This document shows, in pieces, positions 34,994 through 43,386 of a stretch of 64,000 nucleotides of DNA; positions within the stretch are counted from its first letter, which is position 1, and each line of letters opens with the position of its first letter. A program made the translations under genes and the position numbers. This DNA comes from CAZOOK01 sp964581385 (lineage in GTDB: Bacteria > Pseudomonadota > Gammaproteobacteria > Nevskiales > Nevskiaceae), in the NCBI GenBank assembly GCA_964581385.1, contig CAZOOK010000017.1, positions 67,495-131,494 on the forward strand, written 5' to 3'. Below the pieces are notes generated by a model that did no database searches, had not been told where the DNA came from, and worked only from the letters and a program-made list of their open reading frames with translations.

Positions 34994-36286
34994 TCAGGGA
35001 CCCGCAGACAGCTTCAAAGCGACGGTGGACGGTCCCGCCTGCTGATAGTAGTTACTGTCGAAGTCGGAGGCGTTGACGGTGACTGTTGATGCTCCGCCGT
35101 GGAATCCATTCGGCGCAAGGTTGATGTCGAGCGTCGTGTTACCGGAGCCGGACGAACACGGCGCGGTGCCATTGCCGGAGACCGTGTTGGCGCCCTGCGC
35201 GACAGTCACTGCGAGGTTGATTGATGGGATCGCCGCCTGACAGGTCACATGGGCGGTGACGACGACGTGGGTTTGCAACTGGTAGCCGACGTCCGGGATC
35301 AACACCCAGCGGCGATACAGCTTGCCCGTCGGTGACACCGAAACGGTGCCACCGGTCGGTGCCGGCGCCGGTCGCACGGCCAACTGAGCGGGCATCGAGT
35401 CCAGATGCTCGTAGCTGGATGCAAACTCCACCTTGTACGTGACGCCAGCCTGCGTGGAGAAGCGCGTCGCGCCGGTCTTGTGCTTGCCGCTGAAACTGTT
35501 CGCGACCAGCACCGCGTTGTCGATGTCGCCGGTCATGACTTGTACGATCGGAGCGTCGAAGACGCCGGTGAACAGTGCGTCGACTTCTTCCGCCGTCGTG
35601 GCGGTGAACTGGTACCAGAGTGTGTCGCCAAACGGATAGCAGAACGTGATGCCGCCGCTGGTGTTGCAATAGGTCAGCGGATCGTAGGTGTCATCGCCCT
35701 CGGCGGCGCCGACGTCGGCCGTCGTCGACCAGGGCAGACCCGGAATCTGTCCGGCGTACCAGAACAGGTCATTGAGCGGCGGGATTGCCGAGGTCGGATT
35801 GACGTAGGCGTGCGGGTTGACGTTCAGGTTGAGCTGCGACTCGCCATTGGCGACAGGCGAGTAGACCTCGAAGTAATAAGTGGTGCCGGCACTGGCTTGG
35901 AATTCCACTTCATGCGCATCGGCATTGCATTGCACGAGCGATAGCGCGCCCGGCGCGCCGGACCATACCGACATGCGTGGACGCTGGGCAGTCTCGCTGC
36001 TGATGTTCGCTTCGATGAACTGGCTGACCGGCGAGGTGTATCTGTACCAGACCGACTGATACACCGGCGCACCGCAGCTTGGATCGGTAGCCGCTGCAGT
36101 GGCACCGACTACACTGAAATTAAGCGCCGTGCCTTGAACATTGAGCGCAATGGCGTTGGCGATATCGTCGTTGGGAGGAGCCGCGTTCGCCACTCCTGGA
36201 ATGCAGACAACGGCTGCCAGCAGCGTGCTGGCAATTCCCCAAAGCGTGTTTCTGTAAGAATTTCCTGACGTCCCGAACATTTTCAT
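34994..36286 (-). CDS. Secreted protein with PPC-like beta-sandwich domains
   Basis: This 430-residue protein has a signal peptide (LLAAVVCIPGVANA). Two domains begin similarly: PPNDDIANAIALNVQGT...SVWYRYTSP and PPLNDLFWYAGQIPGL...TLWYQFTA, the pattern of prepeptidase C-terminal-like/PPC domains often found on secreted bacterial proteins. The C-terminal third (VSVSPTGKLYRRWV...TVTVNASDF) looks like a further beta domain. Catalytic residues are not seen; a binding or surface role is more likely. Confidence 0.7.
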   Translation of the reverse strand: MKMFGTSGNSYRNTLWGIASTLLAAVVCIPGVANAAPPNDDIANAIALNVQGTALNFSVVGATAAATDPSCGAPVYQSVWYRYTSPVSQFIEANISSETAQRPRMSVWSGAPGALSLVQCNADAHEVEFQASAGTTYYFEVYSPVANGESQLNLNVNPHAYVNPTSAIPPLNDLFWYAGQIPGLPWSTTADVGAAEGDDTYDPLTYCNTSGGITFCYPFGDTLWYQFTATTAEEVDALFTGVFDAPIVQVMTGDIDNAVLVANSFSGKHKTGATRFSTQAGVTYKVEFASSYEHLDSMPAQLAVRPAPAPTGGTVSVSPTGKLYRRWVLIPDVGYQLQTHVVVTAHVTCQAAIPSINLAVTVAQGANTVSGNGTAPCSSGSGNTTLDINLAPNGFHGGASTVTVNASDFDSNYYQQAGPSTVALKLSAGP

Positions 36287-36618
36287 CTCCTGAATACGGC
36301 TACTGAATAGACTAATCCCAGACTAGGATTTTGCTTTATTCCCCACGGCTCCGCATCGCAATACCTCAGCTCTGATAACGGATTACGGTAGCCAAACACG
36401 CCACGGGCTCGATGCCTTCCGGTATGAAAGGCATCACCAAGGGGTGTCGCAGAGAACGGCTGGACTGGAGCGGCGGGAGGCAACCTTGCTACGATGTCCC
36501 TGTTTACACATCAGTGGTGTTCATCAATAAGAACAAGCGGGAAGTTCAAGCGCATCGTGGCGCCACATCATCCGCTGGCGGCGGCACCACAATAATCAAT
36601 TACTTGCTGAGGATTGCA
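36287..36618. other. Intergenic region, divergent, nothing recognised
   Basis: This 332-base gap lies between a leftward secreted-protein gene and a rightward dehydrogenase gene. An open frame runs through it in phase with the downstream gene but shows no coding character or family match, and a good ribosome-binding site (TGAGGA) marks 36619 as the start. Confidence 0.5.
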
Positions 36619-37698
36619 ATGAGCCAACTCCCTAACAACAGGCCGCAAGGCTCACCGCGGCCGTACCGGGTCGTCCAATGGGCCACTGGCAATATCGGCA
36701 CTCGCGCGCTGCGAGCCGTCATCGAACATCCGAACATGAGTTTGGCGGGCCTGTACGTCCACTCCGAAGCCAAGGTGGGGCGCGACGCCGGCGAATTCTG
36801 CGGACTCGGCAAGGTTGGCGTGACTGCCACACATGATATCGACGAGATTCTCAGCCTCGGCGCCGACTGCGTGCTGTACATGCAGCAAGGGTGCAACTTC
36901 GATGACATCTGCCGGCTGCTGGCCGGAGGTTTGAACATCGTCACCACGCGCAGCGAGCTTCAGAATCCGGCGAACCTCGATCCGGCGATACGCGCTCAAT
37001 TGGAAGACGCCTGCCGCCGCGGCAACACCTCAATCCATGCTACCGGCAGCAGTCCCGGCTTCATTACCGAAGCGATGCCGCTGGTGCTGACTTCAATCCA
37101 GCGACGCCTCGACCGCCTCAACATCAACGAATACGCGGATCTTTCACCGCGCAATTCGCCCGAGTTGATATTTGGCGTGATGGGATTCGGACAGCCTTCA
37201 ATTGCGCAGGCCAATGAAGGACGTGCGCATCATCTGCGCGAAGCCTTCGGTCCGTCGCTCCGACTCGTGGCCGATGCCGTGGGCCTGCCCTTGGACGCCA
37301 TCGAAGCGCATGGAGAGACGAAGGTTGCGCGCCGCAGCACGCGCATCGCTGCCGGCACGATCGAAGCAGGCACCGTGGCCGCTCAGCGAACGACGATCTC
37401 CGGCATGCGCAAGGGCAAAATCCTGCTGAACTTCGTCGCCACCTGGTATTGCACCACCGACATCGACGCCGACTGGAACCTGCGCTCGAACGGCTGGCAC
37501 ATAACCGTCGATGGCGACGCACCACTGGATGTCAGCATCCAAATGCCGGTGCCCGCCGACCGCTGGCCCGCCATCTCGCCGGGTTATACGGCGCACCGCG
37601 CGGTCAACGCCATTCCTTACGTCTGCGCCGCGCCGGCGGGGATTCGTACGACAGTTGATCTTCCCCAAATCATTGCTGACTTGCGGGAGCCAATATAA
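36619..37698 (+). CDS. NAD(P)H-dependent dehydrogenase of the DapB/diaminopentanoate dehydrogenase type
   Basis: This 359-residue protein has a Rossmann start (YRVVQWATGNIGTRALRAVI), an NADPH-binding loop and the segment HATGSSPGFITEAMPLVL typical of the dihydrodipicolinate reductase-like family that includes 2,4-diaminopentanoate dehydrogenase and related amine dehydrogenases. True DapB is shorter (about 270 residues), so lysine synthesis is unlikely. The substrate cannot be stated. TGAGGA lies 6 bases before the ATG. Confidence 0.78.
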   Translation: MSQLPNNRPQGSPRPYRVVQWATGNIGTRALRAVIEHPNMSLAGLYVHSEAKVGRDAGEFCGLGKVGVTATHDIDEILSLGADCVLYMQQGCNFDDICRLLAGGLNIVTTRSELQNPANLDPAIRAQLEDACRRGNTSIHATGSSPGFITEAMPLVLTSIQRRLDRLNINEYADLSPRNSPELIFGVMGFGQPSIAQANEGRAHHLREAFGPSLRLVADAVGLPLDAIEAHGETKVARRSTRIAAGTIEAGTVAAQRTTISGMRKGKILLNFVATWYCTTDIDADWNLRSNGWHITVDGDAPLDVSIQMPVPADRWPAISPGYTAHRAVNAIPYVCAAPAGIRTTVDLPQIIADLREPI

Positions 37699-37789
37699 CG
37701 AGTGTAGATGGATCGAAGATGCCAACGGTCACCGATGAGCGTCACCCTTGTCCTCGAACTTTTGTTACTCATACTCCCGACTGCTCAGT

Positions 37790-38427
37790 TCAAAGGACCC
37801 CGCGATACTCTACCGGGCTGACGTCGTAGCCAATATCCACTCTAACGGCATTCAATAGACTCAGAATATGTCTTCTAGTCCGATTCCAGTCATAGGGAAG
37901 TGATCCACCTGCTACTTGGATGACGTCGTCGAACAATGCATCTGCTGCATCCATCACGCTTTGAGGTGCAAGCATCGCAAGGTAACCATAGGCACGCATG
38001 CGTCCCCGATTAAACTGGTCCATACGCCGCGCTGCTTCTTCCGCTGGAAATTGCCCCATATGATGGAGATCAAGATCACTCAGAATTTCAGACACTACAT
38101 CCACAACTAAACGATATATCTTTATTTTGTCGTCGTGACCTGATAGGTGCTTAGCCTTGGCCACTTCTAAGGCCGTTTTCAGCTCCGACAACGCCGCTTC
38201 GTTTGTCTTTGCAAGCTTGGCTCTTAGGCTTTCGAGCTTTTCCTCTTGATCAGCTCTCTCTCTCTGGCCATGAGGCGATCAGCCCAAACCTTTCCGAGCC
38301 ACGCAGAAAAAGAGGCGACAACTGCGCCGCCGCCCCCAAGAGCAACGAGCACTGCTGACGCAATCTCGAAAGCATCACGTGTATTTACATAACAGCCTTT
38401 AAGGAAGCCGTGAAAAACCCATGACAA
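37790..38427 (-). pseudogene. Small membrane/coiled-coil protein split by a (CT)6 dinucleotide tract
   Basis: Two adjacent leftward frames read as one protein. 38427-38224 gives a TTG start, a hydrophobic segment (IASAVLVALGGGGAVVASFS) and WLGKVWADRLMARERE. The other frame continues A-D-Q-E-E-K-L-E-S-L-R-A-K-L-A-K-T-N-E-A and then SELKTALEVAKAKH to 37790. The frame changes at CTCTCTCTCTCT (38254-38265); one CT fewer restores a continuous 200-residue frame. The joined product (anchor, coiled coil, helical domain) resembles a known hypothetical family. It may be slipped-strand phase variation, a fixed pseudogene or a sequencing error. Confidence 0.65.
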
Positions 38428-38732
38428 GAGTCTACCTTGCCGGCATGTGGCTTACGACGCTTTGGCCAGCAACGGGACGCTCTCGCTCCTGCGCTGGCTT
38501 CGGAATCGATGTGGCGCGGTCCTCCGTTATCCACGTCTCCATCGATGTCTGAGATTGTGGTCGGCGTATTTCGAAGCGTAAATTTCAACGCTTGCACGGC
38601 CGGAATTGAGTCGGTCCGTTCCGATTTTCCGATCAGGATTTGACCGACGCGCCCGCACGCCATTGCCATGTCCGCTAAAATCGCTGTTCTGTCGCAACCG
38701 CGATTTTGCAGGCGGCTTAGCCGCTTACGACA
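38428..38732. other. metZ leader region with two hairpins
   Basis: This 305-base gap is divergent between the split membrane gene and metZ. AAAATCGC (38677-38684) pairs with GCGATTTT (38700-38707). GCGGC (38712-38716) pairs with GCCGC (38720-38724), ending 8 bases before the metZ ATG, where no ribosome-binding site is visible. No known SAM riboswitch was recognised. The hairpins could influence metZ translation. Confidence 0.4.
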
Positions 38733-39914
38733 ATGACTGAATTCGAAAACTGGGGTGAGGCGACGCTTGGCGTCCGCGCGGCGGAACCCCGCACCGGGGA
38801 GCACGAGCATTCGGCGGCCGTGCATCTGACGTCGTCGTTCGTGTTCGAGAGCGCCGCGCATGCGGCGGCGGTGTTCTCCGGCGAGATGCCCGGCAACATC
38901 TATTCGCGGTTCACCAACCCGACCGTGCAGGCATTCGAGAAGCGTCTCGCCATTCTTGAGGGCGGAGATGCTTGCGTTGCCACGGCCAGCGGCATGGCGG
39001 CGATTCTTTCGCTGTGCCTGGCATTGCTGAAGTCCGGCGATCACATCGTCGCTTCGCGCGCGCTGTTCGGTTCGACCATCAGCCTGTTCAACAATGTGTT
39101 GAGCAAGTTCGGGCTCGGCGTGACCTATGTCGATCAGGTCAACCTCGGCGACTGGAAGCGTGCGATCACGCCGCAGACGCGGTTGTTGTTCGCGGAATCA
39201 CCGAGCAATCCGCTGACCGATATCGTCGATATCCGTGCATTGGCCGATATCGCGCATGATGCGGGTTGTCTGCTGGCGGTGGACAACTGCTTTCTGACGC
39301 CCGTATTGCAGCAGCCGTTGAAGCTGGGCGCGGATCTGGTAGTCCATTCGGCAACGAAGTACCTGGATGGGCAGGGGCGCTGCGTCGGCGGCGCCGTGGT
39401 CGGCGACGCGCAGCGCGTCGGCAAGGACTTGTTCGGTTTCGTGCGCACCGCCGGTCCGAGCCTGTCGCCGTTCAACGCCTGGGTGTTTCTCAAAGGCTTG
39501 GAAACGCTGGGCCTGCGCATCCGTGCGCACAGCGAGGCCGCGCTCAAGCTGGCACTGTGGTTGCGTGATCAGCCTGTGATCGAGCGCGTCTACTATCCAG
39601 GGCTGCCCGAACATCCGCAACATGAGCTGGCGAAGCGGCAGCAGCGTGGTTTCGGCGGCATTGTTTCGTTCGACGTCAGGGGCGGCCGCGAAGCAGCGTG
39701 GCGTCTCATCGATGCCGTGAAGATGATTTCGATCACGGCCAATCTCGGCGACACACGCACCACCATCACACATCCGGCGACGACAACGCATGGCCGCGTG
39801 ACAGCCGAGGCGAGGCAGGCCGCGGGTATCGGCGAAGGGCTGATCCGTGTCGCCGTGGGCTTGGAAAATGTCGAAGACATCATCGCCGACCTTGCGCGCG
39901 GACTCGGCGCGTGA
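38733..39914 (+). CDS. metZ: O-succinylhomoserine sulfhydrylase
   Basis: This 393-residue PLP enzyme of the Cys/Met metabolism family makes homocysteine directly from O-succinylhomoserine and sulfide. The active-site Lys is K209 in SATKYLDGQGR, and the segments YSRFTNPTVQAFEKRLA, ESPSNPLTDIVD and RVAVGLENVEDIIADL are typical. The GQGRCVGGAV stretch separates MetZ from MetB-type enzymes. The gene is followed after 7 bases by the NUDIX gene. Confidence 0.93.
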   Translation: MTEFENWGEATLGVRAAEPRTGEHEHSAAVHLTSSFVFESAAHAAAVFSGEMPGNIYSRFTNPTVQAFEKRLAILEGGDACVATASGMAAILSLCLALLKSGDHIVASRALFGSTISLFNNVLSKFGLGVTYVDQVNLGDWKRAITPQTRLLFAESPSNPLTDIVDIRALADIAHDAGCLLAVDNCFLTPVLQQPLKLGADLVVHSATKYLDGQGRCVGGAVVGDAQRVGKDLFGFVRTAGPSLSPFNAWVFLKGLETLGLRIRAHSEAALKLALWLRDQPVIERVYYPGLPEHPQHELAKRQQRGFGGIVSFDVRGGREAAWRLIDAVKMISITANLGDTRTTITHPATTTHGRVTAEARQAAGIGEGLIRVAVGLENVEDIIADLARGLGA

Positions 39915-39921
39915 CGCCGTC

Positions 39922-40548
39922 ATGAGCGATCCGCTACAACGCATCCGTACGGCGCTGGCGGGCAGCGCGGAACATCCGCGCAGTTTCGCCGATCTGGGCC
40001 TGCCGACACCGCTGACGGCGATGATGGTGACGCCGGAGTTCAATGCGCGGCTCAAACCGGCGGCGGTGCTGCTGGCCGTGATGACTTTCGGCGCAGAGCC
40101 CAGCGTGTTGATGACACGGCGTTCCGAACGCTTACGCGAGCATCGCGGGCAAATCAGCTTTCCGGGCGGCCGCCGTGACGACACCGATGCCAGCCTGGTG
40201 CTGTCGGCGCTGCGTGAGGCCCGCGAGGAAGTCGGCCTGCCCGATGAGACGGTGGAGATCGTCGGCTTCCTCGACGATTATCCGACACTGAGCGGTTATC
40301 GCATCACGCCGGTGGTGGGATTCGTGGCAACGCCGTTCACGCCCGCGCCGCATGCGGACGAGGTGGCCGAAGTCTTCGATCTGCCGCTCGCGGTCGCGCT
40401 GGCGGCGGAAAATTACGAGCGTCGCATCGAGCGGCATGGCGGCGTCGAAATTCCCACACTGGAACTGCACTGGGGCTCGTACCGCATCTGGGGCGCGACG
40501 GCCGCAATCCTGTGGGGATTTCGCAACAAGGTGATCGGTGGTGAGTGA
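39922..40548 (+). CDS. NUDIX hydrolase, CoA pyrophosphatase type
   Basis: This 208-residue protein has the UPF0035/CoA-pyrophosphatase motif LMTRRSERLREHRGQISFPG, then GRRDDTDASLVLSALREARE ending EVGL, a NUDIX box adapted to CoA derivatives. It likely cleaves CoA or oxidised CoA to phosphopantetheine and 3',5'-ADP. The start at 39922 (MSDPLQRIR) is preferred over an upstream ATG that would overlap metZ by 68 bases. It overlaps mazG by 11 bases. Confidence 0.9.
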   Translation: MSDPLQRIRTALAGSAEHPRSFADLGLPTPLTAMMVTPEFNARLKPAAVLLAVMTFGAEPSVLMTRRSERLREHRGQISFPGGRRDDTDASLVLSALREAREEVGLPDETVEIVGFLDDYPTLSGYRITPVVGFVATPFTPAPHADEVAEVFDLPLAVALAAENYERRIERHGGVEIPTLELHWGSYRIWGATAAILWGFRNKVIGGE

Positions 40549-40912
40549 TCCGGTTGCGGCGGCTCTGCGCTTGCAGCGTGATGCGGCGGCCGAGGGGTTC
40601 GACTGGAACGACGAGGAAGGTCTATGGCTGAAGCTTGCCGAGGAAATCGGCGAGTTGCGCGCCGCCGTGACGCCGGCCGAACGGCTCGACGAACTGGGCG
40701 ACCTGCTGTTCATGGTGATCAACCTCTCGCGCCATCTGGACGCCGACCCGCTGGCGGCGCTGCGGCAGGCCAATGCGAAATTCGAGCGCCGCTGGCGGTA
40801 TATTCTCGAACATCGTCAAAGCCTCCCCGCGGCAGGGCCCGAACGACTGGAAGCGATGGAGCGGTTGTGGGTGGAGGCCAAGCAGCAGGAAACGATGCGC
40901 TCCCGAGCGTGA
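40538..40912 (+). CDS. mazG: MazG-like nucleotide pyrophosphohydrolase, single domain
   Basis: This 124-residue protein has the metal-binding motif EExxE...ExxD (LAEEIGELRAA, then RLDELGDLLFMVINLSRHL) and a C-terminal FERRWRYI segment that matches the second half of full-length MazG. Only one MazG domain is present, compared with two in E. coli MazG (about 263 residues). It likely hydrolyses non-canonical NTPs. A GTG start overlaps the NUDIX gene, implying coupled nucleotide/cofactor clean-up. Confidence 0.85.
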   Translation: MVSDPVAAALRLQRDAAAEGFDWNDEEGLWLKLAEEIGELRAAVTPAERLDELGDLLFMVINLSRHLDADPLAALRQANAKFERRWRYILEHRQSLPAAGPERLEAMERLWVEAKQQETMRSRA

Positions 40913-40929
40913 CGGGTCCTTTGCCGGGT

Positions 40930-41094
40930 TTGGCTGGCTGCCGGGCATGATTGATGGTTGCGAGGCTTTGGGCGCGTGAGGTGAAAACTGTGCGCGCCCG
41001 AGGAGAATATCGGGCTATATTTGACGAAGGCGCGCGCAATTTTCGTCCACGCGGCCGAAGCCGCAGCAGATCGTCCAAGTCCGACAGGCTGCTA
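40930..41094 (-). repeat. Subfamily-2 palindromic element, copy R1
   Basis: The stretch 40968-41094 is about 75-80% identical to 43138-43265 in the same orientation (shared core GAGGAGAATATCGGG, then ATTTGACGAAGGCGCGCGCA). Its right end, read on the minus strand, is TAGCAGCCTGTCGGACTTGG followed by GATC.GCTGC, the same layout as the ends of the larger elements. The left end is poorly conserved, so 40930 is approximate. No coding content is seen. Confidence 0.65.
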
Positions 41095-41129
41095 GTTGCA
41101 CGCACTTACCTTGAGCGAGGGCAGGGCAA

Positions 41130-42245
41130 ATGTTACGGCTGATCATCTCCGCGCTGACCGCTGTGCTCATGATGTTCGGTGCTTCATACCTGTTCGCGCA
41201 CTGGCCGTGGTTCGCCTGGCACCGCTACGCGGACAAGTTCGTGCAGAACGATGGCCGTGTGATCGAGGATCCCAGCGCCGCGCGCACCACTTCGCGCAGT
41301 GAAGCGTATGCATTGTTCTTCGCGCTGGTTGCGCACGATCGGCAGCGTTTTTCGCACATCCTCGCCTGGTCGGATAGCAATCTTGCCGGCGGGCACCTGG
41401 GTTTGCGGTTGCCGGTATCCGTGTGGGGACGGCGCGATGACGGCAGCTTCGGCGTGATCGACGCCGGCTCCGCCTCGGGCGCCGATCTCTGGTTCGCTTA
41501 TGACCTGCTCGAAGCGGCGCGGCTATGGGAACAACCGGAACTGGGCAAGCTCGGCAATCTGTTGCTGGCGCGGATCGCGGCAGTCGAAATTGCGGGTGTC
41601 GGCGAGCGGCGCAACCCGGCGCTGCTCGCCGGCTCCGCGTCCCGCCCGGCGGATGCGGTATGGCAATCGCGTTCCTGCGATCTGCCCGGTTTCCAGGCGC
41701 GCTATTTCGAAAAAGCGAATCCCTCGGGGCCCTGGCGGGCCGTATGGCAAACGTACCTGCACATGATGGGGCGTGCGGTCCATGACGGTATCGTGCCCGA
41801 CGGCCTGGGTATCGATGCGCGCGGCGAGGTCGAGCCGGTCACGATCGGCGATCACGGCGAAATCGACGCGATCCGTGTTTATCTGTGGGCGGGTTTTTCG
41901 CCGGACTCCGACAAAAGCCTGCTCGATTTGCTGGCACCGATGGCCGGCGCTATGCATGTCCCGCCCAAGCCACCCGCGCCATTTTCGGGGATATTCAGCG
42001 AGCTGGACGGCGACGGTAATGACACGCTCAGCGCGACATTGCTGCCGTTCGCCTTCGCCGTGCGCGATATGGAACTGGCGCAACTGCTGCTGAGCCGGGC
42101 CCATAACTTCAAGCGCAGTGAAATGGCCGATCTGCCGTTACGTGCCGACGAAGCGTCGCTGCAGCTGTTCGGCGAAGGCTGGTACCACCATCGCTTCCGC
42201 TTCGACGAGGACGGGCAGCTGTTGCCGCGCTGGGACGTGTATTAG
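41130..42245 (+). CDS. GH8 (BcsZ-like cellulase) homologue with degenerate active site
   Basis: This 371-residue protein is anchored or exported by an N-terminal hydrophobic segment (LIISALTAVLMMFGASYLFA). The chain follows E. coli BcsZ closely (EAYALFFALVAHDRQRF; DAIRVYLWAGF; FGEGWYHHRFRFDEDGQLLP). In BcsZ the proton donor Glu lies in TTSEGQ; here the motif is T-T-S-R-S-E (53-58), with Arg56 at the donor position. SASDGDVW is SASGADLW, losing another Asp. D246, aligned with the catalytic base, remains. Hydrolysis is therefore doubtful; glycan binding is an alternative. No bcsAB genes are nearby. Confidence 0.82.
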   Translation: MLRLIISALTAVLMMFGASYLFAHWPWFAWHRYADKFVQNDGRVIEDPSAARTTSRSEAYALFFALVAHDRQRFSHILAWSDSNLAGGHLGLRLPVSVWGRRDDGSFGVIDAGSASGADLWFAYDLLEAARLWEQPELGKLGNLLLARIAAVEIAGVGERRNPALLAGSASRPADAVWQSRSCDLPGFQARYFEKANPSGPWRAVWQTYLHMMGRAVHDGIVPDGLGIDARGEVEPVTIGDHGEIDAIRVYLWAGFSPDSDKSLLDLLAPMAGAMHVPPKPPAPFSGIFSELDGDGNDTLSATLLPFAFAVRDMELAQLLLSRAHNFKRSEMADLPLRADEASLQLFGEGWYHHRFRFDEDGQLLPRWDVY

Positions 42246-42256
42246 GACCAATAACT

Positions 42257-43024
42257 TCAGGCGCGCAGCGCGTCGTACAGCTCGACGAATTCGCGCGTGA
42301 CGCGATGTGTGGGATCCAGATCGATTAGCGGCATGCGCAGTTCGTGCGATTCGCGTACGCGCACCGACGCCGACAGCGGCGGATCGAGGATTGGCTGTCC
42401 TTCGGCCTTCAGACTTTCGACGAGCCGCGCCGGCAGTTTCGCGCGCGACTGGAACTGGTTGACGACGATGCCTTCGATATCCAGATTCTCATTGTGGTCG
42501 GCGCGGATTTCGTTGATGTTGTCGATCAGCGTGTATAGCGCCTTGCGTGAGAACTCGTCGCAATCGAACGGGATCAAGCAGCGGTCCGCCGCGATCAGCG
42601 CCGAGCGGCTATAGAAATTGAGCGCCGGCGGTGTGTCCATGAACACGGCGTCGTAGTCGCGCAGTTTGTCGAGCGCCTGCCGCAGTTTCTGCACTTTTTG
42701 CTTGGCTTCGAGCTTGACCTGCAATTCGTCGAGGCGCGGATCGGAAGCGATGATGTCCAGATTTTCGACCGCCGTGTTGGTGGCGAAAGTCACCAGCGGC
42801 GTGGATTGCAGCGAGAAACCCAGCGTGGATTCAAAGAAATCGGCGATCGTGCGATCGGGAGGTGGCTGATGTTCGCCCAGCAGGTAATGCGTGGCGTTCC
42901 CTTGCGTATCAAGGTCGATGACCAGCGTGCGCAACCCCCGCGACGCAGCGATGGCTGCCAGATTGCAGACGATCGTGGTTTTACCCACGCCCCCTTTCTG
43001 ATTGAAAACGACTCTACGGATCAT
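42257..43024 (-). CDS. ParA/Soj-family ATPase
   Basis: This 255-residue protein has the deviant Walker A K-G-G-V-G-K-T-T (10-17), Walker A' DLDTQGNATHYLLG and Walker B YDAVFMDTPPALNF. No parB-like gene adjoins it, so it is an orphan positioning ATPase. It is convergent with the GH8-like gene, 11 bases apart, and BcsQ (also ParA-type) accompanies BcsZ in cellulose operons, but opposite strands argue against one operon. The start MIRRVVFNQKGG at 43024 is preferred over a longer N-terminus. Confidence 0.9.
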   Translation of the reverse strand: MIRRVVFNQKGGVGKTTIVCNLAAIAASRGLRTLVIDLDTQGNATHYLLGEHQPPPDRTIADFFESTLGFSLQSTPLVTFATNTAVENLDIIASDPRLDELQVKLEAKQKVQKLRQALDKLRDYDAVFMDTPPALNFYSRSALIAADRCLIPFDCDEFSRKALYTLIDNINEIRADHNENLDIEGIVVNQFQSRAKLPARLVESLKAEGQPILDPPLSASVRVRESHELRMPLIDLDPTHRVTREFVELYDALRA

Positions 43025-43101
43025 ATCGGCGGATCTCTCGTCACTGAGGTGGGTGCGACCACGCGGGCGAATCATAATAAGGTATCCCCAAAAAAATTCC
43101 C

Positions 43102-43265
43102 TAGCGGCCTGTCGGCTTGGGGGATCGTCACGAGGGTTTAGGCGCTTGCGGTGGAAACAGCGCGGGGTTGAGGAGAATATCGGGTCATATTTGACGAAGG
43201 CGCGCGCAGTTTTCGTCGAAGCGCCCGAAGCCGCGGCAGATCCATCCCAAGTCCGAAAAGCCCTA
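43102..43265 (+). repeat. Subfamily-2 palindromic element, copy R2
   Basis: The 164-base element starts TAGCGGCCTGTCGGCTTGG and ends, on the minus strand, TAGGGCTTTTCGGACTTGG; both ends are TAG and imperfect inverted copies. The core (43169-43265) matches copy R1 at 41000-41094. Together R1 and R2 bracket the GH8-like and parA genes as direct repeats about 2.2 kb apart. The rest of 43025-43386 holds nothing recognised. Confidence 0.65.
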
Positions 43266-43386
43266 AGTTTCTGCCGCCGGACAGTGAAGCCGCAGGGTGG
43301 TTGGCGGGCGGATTGCCGCCGCCACCGCTATGCTTATCGGATCGTCCGCGATATTTCATCTCGTCATGTCTGCTGGGAGTTAACTC

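Noticed and set aside
28080..38430. A prophage or integrative element at tRNA-Ser with an att repeat
   Set aside because: No integrase and no repeat of the tRNA 3' end was found within the window, so only an eroded accessory region is claimed.
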